In this document: one piece after another, positions 44,493 through 54,362 of the stretch
Numbering within the stretch: position 1 is the stretch's first letter
Layout: each line of letters opens with the position of its first letter
Source of the DNA: an uncultured Verrucomicrobiales bacterium
Lineage (GTDB): Bacteria; Verrucomicrobiota; Verrucomicrobiia; Verrucomicrobiales; Akkermansiaceae
Direction of reading: 5' to 3'
Length of the DNA: 64,000 nt
NCBI GenBank assembly: GCA_937901085.1
Contig: CALCHQ010000086.1
Coordinates: 5,509 to 69,508 of the forward strand
Notes under the pieces: model-generated
Databases searched by the model: none
What the model was told of the DNA's origin: nothing
Seen by the model: the letters and a program-made list of their open reading frames with translations, nothing else
Position numbers and translations under genes: made by a program

Positions 44493-45364
44493 ACAGCATG
44501 ACCGGATTCGGAGCCGCGACGGCTCCGCTGGGTGGCTCCTCCATCCGTGTAGAAATCAGCGGTGTCAACCGCAAACAGGCAGAAATCGCCATTGCGCTGC
44601 CCCGCAGCTGGGCAGCACTCGAAACCAGCGTGCGCGACACCGTGGCCGCTGCCGTCTCCCGCGGCAGGGTCAATGTCGCCCTCACCCTGCAACAGGTACC
44701 CGGTGCCGCCGGCACCCTCACCCTCGACCGCGAAAAGCTGGCCGCCCTCTCCTCCACTTTGCGCGAAGCCGAAACCGCCCTTGGCCGCAACATCGACACC
44801 TCGCTGGACTCCCTGCTCCGGCTCGGCATCATTGCCGAAGAAAGCGAAGCCGAACTTCCCATTGAGGAAATCCAGGCAGCGGCAGAACCGGCCATCCGCG
44901 AAGCCCTGGCCGCATTCATCACCCTGCGCGCCCAGGAAGGCGAAAACATGAAGCGAGACCTGCTCGCCCGCATCGGCACCCTCCGCAACTTCCGCCAGCA
45001 GCTCATGGAGCGCGCCGCCGGTGTAGCAAGCCGCCACCGCGACACCCTCCTCAAACGCCTGGCCGAAAGTGGCCTGCCCCTGCCGGCAGATGATGAACGC
45101 ATCATCAAGGAAATAGCCCTCTTTGCCGACAAGTGCGATGTATCGGAAGAAATGACCCGCCTGGAGTCCCACCTCAACCAGTTTGAAAAAATCTGCGACA
45201 AGGACGAACCCGTCGGGCGCACACTTGACTTCCTCTGCCAGGAAATCTTCCGCGAACTCAACACCACCGGCTCCAAGGCCAATGATGCCGGGCTGGCCCA
45301 GCTCGTCGTCACCGCCAAAACCGAACTGGAAAAAATCCGCGAACAAGTCCAGAACATCGAATAA
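44489..45364 (+). CDS. yicC: YicC/YloC-family endoribonuclease
   Basis: 291 residues, normal for the family. The start MNSMTGFGAAT is diagnostic. The C-terminal half keeps the conserved DxxEExxRLxSH block as CDVSEEMTRLESHLNQFEKI and the final GRTLDFLCQEIFRELNTTGSKAND. YicC-type proteins act on RNA; an endoribonuclease activity has been reported for E. coli YicC. The ATG at 44489 overlaps the holB stop. In many genomes yicC neighbours gmk, as here, which supports the call. A heptamer repeat follows the stop. Confidence 0.93.
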   Translation: MNSMTGFGAATAPLGGSSIRVEISGVNRKQAEIAIALPRSWAALETSVRDTVAAAVSRGRVNVALTLQQVPGAAGTLTLDREKLAALSSTLREAETALGRNIDTSLDSLLRLGIIAEESEAELPIEEIQAAAEPAIREALAAFITLRAQEGENMKRDLLARIGTLRNFRQQLMERAAGVASRHRDTLLKRLAESGLPLPADDERIIKEIALFADKCDVSEEMTRLESHLNQFEKICDKDEPVGRTLDFLCQEIFRELNTTGSKANDAGLAQLVVTAKTELEKIREQVQNIE

Positions 45365-45368
45365 TTCC

Positions 45369-45403
45369 TACTTCGTACTTCCCACCTCGTACTTCGTACT
45401 TTT
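45369..45403 (+). repeat. five-copy heptamer repeat before gmk
   Basis: Five contiguous 7-base units: TACTTCG, TACTTCC, CACCTCG, TACTTCG, TACTTTT. They fill the gap between the yicC stop and the gmk ATG except for four bases on the left and three on the right. Confidence 0.85.
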
Positions 45404-45406
45404 ACC

Positions 45407-45985
45407 ATGCTTGGCACACTTCTCATCGTCTCCGGCCCCTCCGGCAGCGGCAAGACCACCCTCTGCCGCCGTGCGGAAAAGGACATGCTCACCACCTACT
45501 CCATTTCCTGCACCACCCGCCAGCCGCGTCCCGGCGAACAGGATGGCATCGACTACCACTTCCTCACCCCTGAAGACTTTGCCGCCAAGGTAGCCGCCGG
45601 CGAATTCCTGGAACATGCCACCGTGCATGGCAACAGCTACGGCACGCTCAAGAGCGACATCATCGACCTCCTGCAGGCCGGTAAAAATGTTGTCATGGAC
45701 ATCGACGTCCAGGGAGCCGCCAGCATCCGCGCCTGCGACGATGCCATCATCCGCCGCGCCTACGCCGATGTGTACATCCACGTTCCATCGACTGAACTCG
45801 AAGCCCGCCTGCGTGGCCGCCAGACAGATGCAGAAGACGTCATCCAGCTCCGCCTCCGCAACGCTGCAGAGGAAGATGCCCGCATGAATGAATACCAGTT
45901 TGCCCTAGTATCCGGAGACCGGGAAAGCGACTACGCCCGCTTCACTGCCCTGCTCACCACGCTCGGCATGCGGACAGGGCTGTAA
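45407..45985 (+). CDS. gmk: guanylate kinase
   Basis: 192 residues, normal size. It phosphorylates GMP to GDP. The P-loop SGPSGSGKTTL (about 9-19) is complete. GMP-binding residues appear in SCTTRQPRPGEQDGIDYHFL, and the NVVMDIDVQGAASIR segment is a family hallmark. It is the last gene of the pheA-holB-yicC-gmk operon, with no SD because the upstream space is a heptamer repeat. Its transcript ends at a strong bidirectional terminator. Confidence 0.97.
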   Translation: MLGTLLIVSGPSGSGKTTLCRRAEKDMLTTYSISCTTRQPRPGEQDGIDYHFLTPEDFAAKVAAGEFLEHATVHGNSYGTLKSDIIDLLQAGKNVVMDIDVQGAASIRACDDAIIRRAYADVYIHVPSTELEARLRGRQTDAEDVIQLRLRNAAEEDARMNEYQFALVSGDRESDYARFTALLTTLGMRTGL

Positions 45986-46017
45986 GCCCCCCCCTGTCCG
46001 CCGAGGCACAGCATCAG

Positions 46018-46053
46018 AAAAAAAGCCGCGTCAGACACGCGGCTTTTCTTCTT
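46018..46053. terminator. bidirectional rho-independent terminator
   Basis: An 11-bp perfect stem (AAAAGCCGCGT / ACGCGGCTTTT) with loop CAGAC. A run of seven A residues lies on its left and TTTTCTTCTT on its right, so it can serve gmk and the convergent thioredoxin-like gene. Confidence 0.88.
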
Positions 46054-46054
46054 C

Positions 46055-46615
46055 TCAGCGGCGGTTCTTTCCGCTCCTCTGCGGCTTATTCTTAATCAAG
46101 TCCTTCCATTGAAGGAGCGTCTGGCCAAAGCCGGAGTGAATCAGCTCACCCTTGGCATTCAGGATAAAGCACCAGGGAATCCCCTTCATTTCCGGTCTGT
46201 TTTCCAGCTGCACCGCGCTGCCCAGCACGCCGGGCATATCCGTTTCATAATGCTCGATGTAGCGGAGCGCCGAAGCGGCATCCTGGTCATAACCGAGCAG
46301 CACCAGGGAAACAGACTTATTCTTCTTGATATTGGCCTCATATTCCTCAACCACCTTGGGCATGAGAGCCCGGCACGGAGCGCACCACGAAGCAGAGCAG
46401 ATAAAAATATAAAAGCGGGCCTTGGGGCGGGCCTCCGACTCCGTAAAGTAACCAGCCTCTGCCAGAGCCCTGGCCACGGGAGAAAGGCCAGCCATACTGA
46501 CTTTCTTCTTTTTCACCTCTGTGGCAGGGGCTTCGGCCTCCTGGGCTGCCGCCGTGGGAACAGCCCAGCCGCCAAGGGCACACAACATCGTCAGAAGAAT
46601 CAACAAACGCTTCAT
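46055..46615 (-). CDS. exported thioredoxin-like protein (TlpA/DsbE type)
   Basis: 186 residues. A signal peptide (about 1-24, MKRLLILLTMLCALGGWAVP then TAAAQ) directs it to the periplasm. The thioredoxin active site is SASWCAPCRAL, with Cys78 and Cys81, and the cis-proline region is MKGIPWCFIL (extra Cys beside it). An Ala/Lys-rich spacer precedes the fold. Such proteins reduce or isomerise periplasmic disulfides, for example in cytochrome maturation, but no partner genes are nearby. The ATG at 46615 follows a promoter by 10 bases. Confidence 0.83.
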   Translation of the reverse strand: MKRLLILLTMLCALGGWAVPTAAAQEAEAPATEVKKKKVSMAGLSPVARALAEAGYFTESEARPKARFYIFICSASWCAPCRALMPKVVEEYEANIKKNKSVSLVLLGYDQDAASALRYIEHYETDMPGVLGSAVQLENRPEMKGIPWCFILNAKGELIHSGFGQTLLQWKDLIKNKPQRSGKNRR

Positions 46616-46625
46616 ACGGATGTAT

Positions 46626-46653
46626 AGCTTACACCGTCCTCTGCAGAAGTCAA
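46626..46653 (-). promoter_or_regulatory. predicted promoter of the thioredoxin-like gene
   Basis: Minus strand: TTGACT (46653-46648), 16-base spacer, TAAGCT (46631-46626). The start codon follows 10 bases later. Confidence 0.55.
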
Positions 46654-46718
46654 CAAGAATCTGAAACGCCGGCCGCTACCAGAAAAAGGCCGCTGGCGCT
46701 TTATGTCAGATAGCACAC

Positions 46719-46747
46719 TTGCAGCCCAGGAACGACTCTGGTATCTT
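46719..46747 (+). promoter_or_regulatory. predicted promoter of rseP
   Basis: TTGCAG (46719-46724), 17-base spacer, TATCTT (46742-46747). The ATG at 46763 lies 15 bases downstream; the in-frame ATG at 46703 would lie upstream of the promoter. Confidence 0.5.
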
Positions 46748-46762
46748 GCAGACAAGATACTC

Positions 46763-48196
46763 ATGAGCAACTCCATCCTTTCCACCCTCGAAACCGCCTG
46801 GCTTATCTTCCTCGTCATCATGTTCTTCAACGTGATGATTTTCGTACACGAACTGGGGCATTTCCTGGCAGGCAAGTGGCGCGGCGCGTACATCGACCGC
46901 TTCCAGATCTGGTTCGGCAAGCCCATCTGGCAGAAAAAGATTGGTGGCGTGCAATGGGGCATCGGCTGGATTCCCGCCGGCGGCTTTGTCTCCCTGCCCC
47001 AGCTGGGAGACATGCAGGGAATCGAAGGCGAGGCCGACATTCCCAAGGATTTGAAGCCTCTCAAACCGCTGGATAAAGTCATTATTGCCGCAGCAGGCCC
47101 GTTTGCCTCTCTGTTGCTGGCCTATTTCTTTGCCGTACTCGTCTGGATTGTCGGCAAACCCGTGGGCGAACTGCCCACCACCACCATCGGCTACGTTCCG
47201 GCAGGCTCCCCCGCCGCCCAGGCCGGGCTGCTGCCCGGTGACGTCATCCGAGCCGTGGACGGGCAAGCCGTGCAGAAATGGATGGGCAACATGGAAGGGG
47301 TGCGCGAACTGGTGGCCATGAGCGAGCATGAAACCATCACCTTCACCATCGACCGCCCGCAGCCCGACGGCAGCATGCAGCAGCTCACCATCGAAAGCGG
47401 CTACAAACTGCCGGAGACCAAGTGGTGGCAGCGCACCGCCATGCGCCAGGTGGGCATCATGCCCGCCTCCCCCACCCTCGTGGGCGACATCATTCCCGGT
47501 TCCCCGGCAGAACAAGCCGGTCTGGTGAAAGGGCAGCGCATCATCCGCCTCAACGGAGACGCCGTGTACTCTCCCGCCCCGGTACTCTATGCCGCCGAAA
47601 AAGGAGCCGTGGAACTCACCCTGCAGAACCCCGACGGCAGCGAGCTGACCACCCGCATCACTCCGGCGCTGCCGGCCAACTGGCAGGGGCTCGCAGGCGC
47701 ACGCCCCATCCTGGGTTTCACCTGGGGAGGCATGGACAATACCCTGCAGACCGAGCATCCTGGCGTGCAGCAGCAGATTAACCAGAGCTTCCGCTGGATG
47801 GGCGAAACCCTGGCCAAAGTGGCCGCCCCCGGCAGCAGCGTCGGCATGGAGCATCTCTCCGGCCCGGTCGGCATCGGTAACTACCTGTACCAGATGCTGG
47901 AATCGGAGAACGGCTGGAAACTCATCCTCTGGTTTGCCGTGGTACTGAACGTGAACCTGGCCGTACTGAACATCCTGCCCCTGCCCATCGTGGACGGCGG
48001 CCATGTGGTACTCGGCACGCTGGAAATCATCTTCCGCCGCCCCGTGGGTGGAAAGATTCTGGAGTGGATTCAGACCGGCTTCATCTTCCTGCTGCTCTTC
48101 TTCTTCGTTTTCGTCACCTTCAAGGATGTGGGCGACCTCGTCGGCAACACAGAAGATGCAGCAGACAAGCTGCCAGCACCCATCTTCACCCGATAA
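46763..48196 (+). CDS. rseP: RseP-type site-2 protease (intramembrane zinc metalloprotease)
   Basis: 477 residues. RseP cuts transmembrane substrates such as anti-sigma factors and signal-peptide remnants in the inner membrane. The zinc site HELGH (residues 29-33) lies in TM1 and the third ligand is in NILPLPIVDGGH near the C-terminal membrane region. Two PDZ-type segments lie between them (GYVPAGSPAAQAGLLPGD, then GDIIPGSPAEQAGLVKGQ). The start was set at 46763 (MSNSILS) because the predicted promoter overlaps the longer reading frame. It is not followed by bamA or cds genes, which often neighbour it elsewhere. Confidence 0.93.
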   Translation: MSNSILSTLETAWLIFLVIMFFNVMIFVHELGHFLAGKWRGAYIDRFQIWFGKPIWQKKIGGVQWGIGWIPAGGFVSLPQLGDMQGIEGEADIPKDLKPLKPLDKVIIAAAGPFASLLLAYFFAVLVWIVGKPVGELPTTTIGYVPAGSPAAQAGLLPGDVIRAVDGQAVQKWMGNMEGVRELVAMSEHETITFTIDRPQPDGSMQQLTIESGYKLPETKWWQRTAMRQVGIMPASPTLVGDIIPGSPAEQAGLVKGQRIIRLNGDAVYSPAPVLYAAEKGAVELTLQNPDGSELTTRITPALPANWQGLAGARPILGFTWGGMDNTLQTEHPGVQQQINQSFRWMGETLAKVAAPGSSVGMEHLSGPVGIGNYLYQMLESENGWKLILWFAVVLNVNLAVLNILPLPIVDGGHVVLGTLEIIFRRPVGGKILEWIQTGFIFLLLFFFVFVTFKDVGDLVGNTEDAADKLPAPIFTR

Positions 48197-48203
48197 AAGC
48201 CCC

Positions 48204-48236
48204 ACCGCCGCGGATAGAAACACCAGCGGCGGTTTT
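48204..48236 (+). terminator. possible weak terminator after rseP
   Basis: CCGCCGC (48205-48211) pairs with GCGGCGG (48226-48232) across a 14-base loop, followed by only four T residues. Partial read-through into the atp operon cannot be excluded. Confidence 0.45.
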
Positions 48237-48261
48237 ATGTTACCACAACATCATTTTCTCC

Positions 48262-48289
48262 TTGACTCCCACACCGGAAATGATAGGCT
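48262..48289 (+). promoter_or_regulatory. predicted promoter of the atp operon
   Basis: TTGACT (48262-48267), 16-base spacer, TAGGCT (48284-48289). A second -10-like TATAAG lies at 48289-48294. The atpB ATG at 48303 lies 13 bases after the first. The thioredoxin-like gene has a similar TTGACT-N16-TAAGCTATA arrangement. Confidence 0.5.
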
Positions 48290-48302
48290 ATAAGCAATCG
48301 TG

Positions 48303-49178
48303 ATGAAATCTTTTCTTACCAAAATCAACCTTGGTCTGGCAGCTCTCATGAGCGGTGTGGCGTGTGCTTCAGAGGAAGGCGGCCACCATGGACTTTCTTC
48401 CGATGCCCCCGTTCTCTGGAATATCGAACTGCCGTTCTGGCCGGGGCATTCCCTGCCCATCACCAACTCCATGGTCATGATGACCATCGCCGTACTGCTG
48501 CTCACCCTCGTGCTGAGGCTCGCCACACGCAGGATGCAGCGCGTCCCCGGCGGCCTGCAGAACTTTGTGGAATGGGTGTTCGAGCTGCTCTACAACTTTG
48601 TGGAAGGCCTCATCGGCAAGAAACTGGCCAGCAAGTACATCTGGTACTTTGCCACCGTCTTCCTGCTCATCCTGACCAGCAACTACATGGGGCTCATTCC
48701 CGGCGTGGGTGAAATCACCTATCAAGGCCAACCCCTCTTCCGCGGTGCCAACGCCGACCTGAATGTCACCCTCTTCCTGGGTCTCTTCTACACCCTGCTC
48801 TGGTTCTTCTGGAGCATCAAGGAACAGGGCATCAAGCACTTTGTGGGGCACATCTTCGGTCCCAAAGGCGGCATGAAAGGACTGCTCAAAAACCTGCTGC
48901 TGCCCGTATTCTTCTTCGTGGGGCTCATTGAGCTTCTCTCCATCGCCATCCGCCCGGTAGCTCTCGCCGCCCGTCTTTTCGGCAACATTTACGCTGGTGA
49001 GGCCATTCTGGAACAGATGAGCATCGTCGGCTCCAGCACCCTGGGTAATGCTGCGGCCATGCTGCCCTTCATGTGTCTGGAAATCCTCGTCGGCTTCGTG
49101 CAGGCTCTCGTTTTCCTGATGCTCACGGCTATCTTCCTCAAGACCCAGGTCGGCGGTGAAGAAGAACACGCCCACTAA
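48303..49178 (+). CDS. atpB: ATP synthase Fo subunit a
   Basis: 291 residues. Subunit a is the membrane stator with the two proton half-channels. The N-terminal part looks like a signal peptide (ending near ACASEEGG). Several membrane helices follow. The essential arginine lies in the helix AIRPVALAARLFGNIYAGEA (about residues 215-235). The C-terminus is acidic and His-rich (GGEEEHAH). The ATG at 48303 is preferred over the GTG immediately upstream. It opens the full operon atpBEFHAGDC; atpI is not seen upstream. Confidence 0.94.
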   Translation: MKSFLTKINLGLAALMSGVACASEEGGHHGLSSDAPVLWNIELPFWPGHSLPITNSMVMMTIAVLLLTLVLRLATRRMQRVPGGLQNFVEWVFELLYNFVEGLIGKKLASKYIWYFATVFLLILTSNYMGLIPGVGEITYQGQPLFRGANADLNVTLFLGLFYTLLWFFWSIKEQGIKHFVGHIFGPKGGMKGLLKNLLLPVFFFVGLIELLSIAIRPVALAARLFGNIYAGEAILEQMSIVGSSTLGNAAAMLPFMCLEILVGFVQALVFLMLTAIFLKTQVGGEEEHAH

Positions 49179-49187
49179 GACAATTTT

Positions 49188-49225
49188 CCCGCAGTTGATC
49201 ATGTAGCAAATCGTGAAGCTGCGGG
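49188..49225 (+). other. intercistronic hairpin before atpE
   Basis: CCCGCAG (49188-49194) pairs with CTGCGGG (49219-49225) around a 24-base loop, in the 87-base gap between atpB and atpE. No T-run follows. Confidence 0.55.
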
Positions 49226-49265
49226 TTTCAGCAAGAAACAACTAACAATAGAAAAAACAATAACT

Positions 49266-49469
49266 ATGATGCTCCCCGCTCTTGCCACCGCCGCCATCAA
49301 GTCCGGCATGGCTGTACTCGGTGCCGGTCTCGGCATTGGTGTCATCGGCATGAAAGCCGCTGAATCCACCGGCCGCAACCCCGGTGCTTCCGGTCAGGTA
49401 CTGACCATCTCCATCATTCTGGCCGCTCTGATTGAAGGTGTGGCCTTCGTGGCCATCTTCATGGGCTGA
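49266..49469 (+). CDS. atpE: ATP synthase Fo subunit c
   Basis: 67 residues, two membrane helices in a hairpin. The ring formed by many copies carries protons. Helix 1 has the glycine-rich GAGLGIGVIGMKAAES and the polar loop is STGRNPGAS. The proton-carrying carboxylate is Glu59 in ALIEGVAFVAI. It lacks the Gln (helix 1) and Thr/Ser pair typical of sodium rings, so protons are the likely ion. It is bracketed by hairpins in both intercistronic gaps. Confidence 0.96.
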   Translation: MMLPALATAAIKSGMAVLGAGLGIGVIGMKAAESTGRNPGASGQVLTISIILAALIEGVAFVAIFMG

Positions 49470-49477
49470 ACCGCCCA

Positions 49478-49512
49478 GGGCATGCCGGGCCATTCAAGAC
49501 AACGGCATGCCC
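49478..49512 (+). other. intercistronic hairpin after atpE
   Basis: A perfect 10-bp stem (GGGCATGCCG 49478-49487 / CGGCATGCCC 49503-49512) with a 15-base loop, nine bases after the atpE stop. Without a strong T-run it more likely protects or partially terminates the message. Confidence 0.7.
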
Positions 49513-49563
49513 CGCCCCCTTTCCCCCTCAAAAAATCCGTTTTAATCCAATCAACTCATCACC

Positions 49564-50085
49564 ATGTTCAACCCGATTCTCGCAGCAGATATTCAGGACC
49601 TGGTCACTAACTTCGGTCTGCATACCGATGCGTTCATTGCCCACCTCATTGCGTTCTGCGTGCTGGCTGCCATTGTCGTATGCTTCGGCATCAAGCCCAT
49701 CTTCAAGCAGCTGGAAGAACGCCGCCAGCGCATCCAGGAGGGTGAAGACATGCACGCCCGCAGCCAGCAGGAACTGGCAGAGGTGAAGGAGACCAGCGAA
49801 AAGTTGCTCGATGAAGCCCGCGAATCCGGCAAGAAGGAAGTGGAACAGGCCCGCGAGACTGCCGCCCGGCTGCAGGCCGAACTTTCTGCCAAAGCCAGCG
49901 CAGAAGCCCAGGCCGTCATCGAAAATGCCCGCAAGCAGGCAGAACTGGATACCCAGCGAGAAAAGGATGCCCTGCAGGGAGAATTTGCCCGGCTGGTGGC
50001 CGAAGCCACCAGCCGCGTCACCGGCAAGGTACTGAGTGACGACGACCACCGCACCATCAACGCAGAAGCCATCCGTTCCCTGTAA
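49564..50085 (+). CDS. atpF: ATP synthase Fo subunit b
   Basis: 173 residues. Subunit b forms the peripheral stalk that holds F1 against rotation. One hydrophobic segment (about 25-45, IAHLIAFCVLAAIVVCFGIK) anchors it. The rest is a long charged helix (KQLEERRQRIQEGEDMHARS onward) rich in Glu, Lys, Ala and Arg that dimerises as a coiled coil. The gap to atpH is six bases. Confidence 0.94.
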   Translation: MFNPILAADIQDLVTNFGLHTDAFIAHLIAFCVLAAIVVCFGIKPIFKQLEERRQRIQEGEDMHARSQQELAEVKETSEKLLDEARESGKKEVEQARETAARLQAELSAKASAEAQAVIENARKQAELDTQREKDALQGEFARLVAEATSRVTGKVLSDDDHRTINAEAIRSL

Positions 50086-50091
50086 GCCGCC

Positions 50092-50484
50092 ATGAAAATC
50101 AGCAAAGAAGTCCAGGCGCAGGCACGCCGGCTCATGCGCCTCTGCATCGGCCCCGACGGGCTGATGGAGGAGAGCATCGTGCGGCAGGTTGCCGACCAGA
50201 TTGCCGAGGAAAAACCGCGCAATTACCTGGCCCTGCTCACCGCCTTCACCGAACTCGTGCGGCTGGAACAGGACTCCCGCACCGCCACCATCACCAGCGC
50301 CGTGCCGCTGACGGCTGGAGAACAGGCCGACATCGTGGCCAGGCTGAATGCCCGCCAACCCGGACTGCACTACGAATGGCAGGTCGATTCCTCCCTTATT
50401 GCCGGGCTCACCGTCAAGGTGGGCGACAATGTGACGGATGCCTCCATCCGCACCCGCATTGAACAACTTTCCAAAATCCTCTAA
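50092..50484 (+). CDS. atpH: ATP synthase F1 subunit delta (short form)
   Basis: 130 residues, about 50 shorter than the usual delta subunit (about 175-185). The C-terminal part keeps the typical ending LIAGLTVKVGDNVTDASIRT followed by the closing helix. Position between atpF and atpA supports the call. The N-terminal six-helix domain is reduced, so contact with the top of F1 may differ. No frameshift is seen: both ends are intact and the flanking gaps are normal. Confidence 0.88.
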   Translation: MKISKEVQAQARRLMRLCIGPDGLMEESIVRQVADQIAEEKPRNYLALLTAFTELVRLEQDSRTATITSAVPLTAGEQADIVARLNARQPGLHYEWQVDSSLIAGLTVKVGDNVTDASIRTRIEQLSKIL

Positions 50485-50496
50485 ACACACCACGGT

Positions 50497-52035
50497 ATGA
50501 GCAACATCGTACAAGAACTCGAAGCAAAGATTCGCAACCTCTCCACGGCCTCCGTCAACGAGAACGTGGGCACCATCAAAGCCATTGGCGACGGCGTAGC
50601 CCACATTGAGGGCCTGAGCAACGCCATGCTCAATGAAATGATTGAATTCCCCGGCGGTGTCATGGGGCTCGCCATGAACCTGGAAGAACACGAGGTAGGC
50701 GCCGTGCTGATCGGCAACGCCACTTCCCTGAAGGAAGGCGACACCTGCAAGACCACCGGCCGCCTGCTCCAGGTACCCGTTGGCCCCGGCCTGCTCGGCC
50801 GCGTGGTGGACACCCTGGGTAACCCGCTGGACGGCAAAGGCCCCATCCAGGCCAGCACTTATTACCCCGTGGAAAAGATTGCCTCCGGCATCATATCCCG
50901 CGAGGGTGTGAACCAGCCGGTGCAGACCGGCATTCTGCCCATTGACGCCATGATTCCCATCGGCCGTGGTCAGCGCGAACTCATCATCGGCGACCGCTCC
51001 ACCGGCAAGACCACCATCGCCACCGACACCATGATTGCCCAGGCCCAGCAGAACAAGCTGGCCGAACAGGGCAAGCTGCCGGGTCACCGCCCGCTGTACA
51101 GCATCTACGTGGCCGTGGGCCAGAAGCGCGCCACCGTCTCCCGCCTGGTGGCCAAGCTGGAGGAAGCCGGCGCCATGGAATACAGCATCGTGGTGGTGGC
51201 CTCTGCCTCCGACAGCGCCGCCATGCAGTACCTTGCCCCCTACGCCGGTTGCGCCATGGGCGAATACTTCATGGACCAGGGTCAGGATGCCCTCATCGTG
51301 TACGATGACCTCTCCAAGCACGCCGTGGCCTACCGCCAGGTATCCCTCATCCTGCGTCGTCCCTCCGGCCGCGAGGCCTACCCCGGTGACGTGTTCTACC
51401 TGCACTCCCGCCTGCTGGAACGCGCCGCCCGCATCAACAGCGAAGGTGGCCGCAAGGGTGGCTCTCTCACCGCCCTGCCTATCATCGAAACTCAGGCAGG
51501 TGACGTTTCCGCCTACATTCCAACGAATGTGATTTCCATTACCGACGGCCAGATTTTCCTGGATACCGACCTCTTCTACCAGGGTGTGCGCCCCGCCATC
51601 AACGTGGGTATCTCCGTGTCCCGCGTGGGTTCCAGCGCCCAGACCCAGATTGTGAAGAAGCTGGCCGGCTCCGTGAAGCTCGACCTCGCTCAGTTCGAAG
51701 AACTCCAGGCCTTCGCCCAGTTCGGCTCCGACCTGGACGCCGCCACCAAGGCCAAGCTGGAACGCGGCCGCCGCATCGTGGAACTCTTCAAGCAGGGGCA
51801 GTATGAGCCCAAGAGCCTCGGCATTGAGGTCATCAACCTCTACGCCATCCAGCGCGGCTTCCTCGATGACGTGGCCGTCGACAAGATTCAGGCCGTGCGC
51901 CGCCAGCTGGAGGAAGAAGCCAAGGTGAACGGAGCCAGCCTGCTCACCAGGATTGAAGCCGAAAAGGCGCTGACGCCGGAAATCGACGCCGCGCTCAAGG
52001 ACTTCATGACCGCTTTCAAATCCCGCCTGAAGTAA
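50497..52035 (+). CDS. atpA: ATP synthase F1 subunit alpha
   Basis: 512 residues. Alpha is the non-catalytic nucleotide-binding subunit of the F1 hexamer. The P-loop is GDRSTGKTT (near residue 166), and the family's VGQKRATVSRL and AAMQYLAPYAG stretches are present. The C-terminal ending with the ALTPEIDAALKDFMTAFKSR helix is normal. It starts 12 bases after atpH. Confidence 0.98.
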   Translation: MSNIVQELEAKIRNLSTASVNENVGTIKAIGDGVAHIEGLSNAMLNEMIEFPGGVMGLAMNLEEHEVGAVLIGNATSLKEGDTCKTTGRLLQVPVGPGLLGRVVDTLGNPLDGKGPIQASTYYPVEKIASGIISREGVNQPVQTGILPIDAMIPIGRGQRELIIGDRSTGKTTIATDTMIAQAQQNKLAEQGKLPGHRPLYSIYVAVGQKRATVSRLVAKLEEAGAMEYSIVVVASASDSAAMQYLAPYAGCAMGEYFMDQGQDALIVYDDLSKHAVAYRQVSLILRRPSGREAYPGDVFYLHSRLLERAARINSEGGRKGGSLTALPIIETQAGDVSAYIPTNVISITDGQIFLDTDLFYQGVRPAINVGISVSRVGSSAQTQIVKKLAGSVKLDLAQFEELQAFAQFGSDLDAATKAKLERGRRIVELFKQGQYEPKSLGIEVINLYAIQRGFLDDVAVDKIQAVRRQLEEEAKVNGASLLTRIEAEKALTPEIDAALKDFMTAFKSRLK

Positions 52036-52041
52036 CACACC

Positions 52042-52902
52042 ATGGCAAGCCTGAGAGACATCAAACGCCGCATCAAGTCGGTACGCAACACATCGCAGAT
52101 TACCAAGGCGATGCAGATGGTTGCGTCTGCCAAGATGCGCCGGGCTCAGGAGCTGGCATTGAAGGGTCGCGTCTATATCCGCGCCCTCTCGCGGGTATTC
52201 AAGCACCTGCAGGAATCCATAGCCGAGGGTTCTGTCCAGCTCATGGAGAAGCGCGAACGCGGCAAACAGCTCGTCATCGTGGTCAGCACCGACCGCGGGC
52301 TGTGCGGTGGCCTGAACACCAACCTTTTCAAAGAGGTGCTGACCCAATGCCCGGCCGAGGCCGACTACATCACCATCGGAGGCAAGCTCAACCCGCAGTT
52401 CGCCCGCGTAGGACGCAGCCTCGCCGCCTCCTTCGTCATTGGTGACACCGTGGAGGAAGCCGAAATGAAAGCCATCCTGGATTTCATCCGCAAGGGCTTT
52501 GTGGACGGCACCTACAACCGCGTCACGGTGGTCTACCAGAAGTTCATCAACATCATGGTGCAGCGGCCGCAGGTGGTGGACATCCTGCCCATCCAGCCGG
52601 AAGACCTGCTGAAACTGGCCGAGGAAGGCGCGGGCGAGGAGCAGGCCGATTTCCTGCTGGAGCCGAGTCCCGCAGAATTGCTTAAATCCATTCTGCCGCT
52701 GTACTTTGCCAACCTGCTCACCCAGATGGTGCTGGAAGGCAAGGCATCCGAACAATCGGCCCGCATGGTAGCCATGAAATCCGCCACAGAGAACGCCAAG
52801 GCCCTCATCGGCGAACTCACGCTGGAGTACAACAAGGCACGCCAGGCTCAGATTACCAACGAACTTCTCGAAATCACCACGGCTATGAAGGCCATGGAGT
52901 AA
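52042..52902 (+). CDS. atpG: ATP synthase F1 subunit gamma
   Basis: 286 residues. Gamma is the rotating central shaft. The N-terminal helix begins MASLRDIKRRIKSVRNTSQI and the C-terminal helix ends ITNELLEITTAMKAME, which together make the coiled coil. The central Rossmann-like part contains STDRGLCGGLNTNLF. It follows atpA by six bases. Confidence 0.97.
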   Translation: MASLRDIKRRIKSVRNTSQITKAMQMVASAKMRRAQELALKGRVYIRALSRVFKHLQESIAEGSVQLMEKRERGKQLVIVVSTDRGLCGGLNTNLFKEVLTQCPAEADYITIGGKLNPQFARVGRSLAASFVIGDTVEEAEMKAILDFIRKGFVDGTYNRVTVVYQKFINIMVQRPQVVDILPIQPEDLLKLAEEGAGEEQADFLLEPSPAELLKSILPLYFANLLTQMVLEGKASEQSARMVAMKSATENAKALIGELTLEYNKARQAQITNELLEITTAMKAME

Positions 52903-52944
52903 CCCACCCCACCCGACATTTTTCAAAAGCAACTTATTCTCAGT

Positions 52945-54351
<1,407 letters not shown>

Positions 54352-54362
54352 TTTGATTCGCC

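Noticed and set aside
43523..45346. 607-codon open frame on the minus strand across holB and yicC
   Set aside because: Both plus-strand genes are clear and coupled; the antisense frame is Ser/Arg-rich noise.
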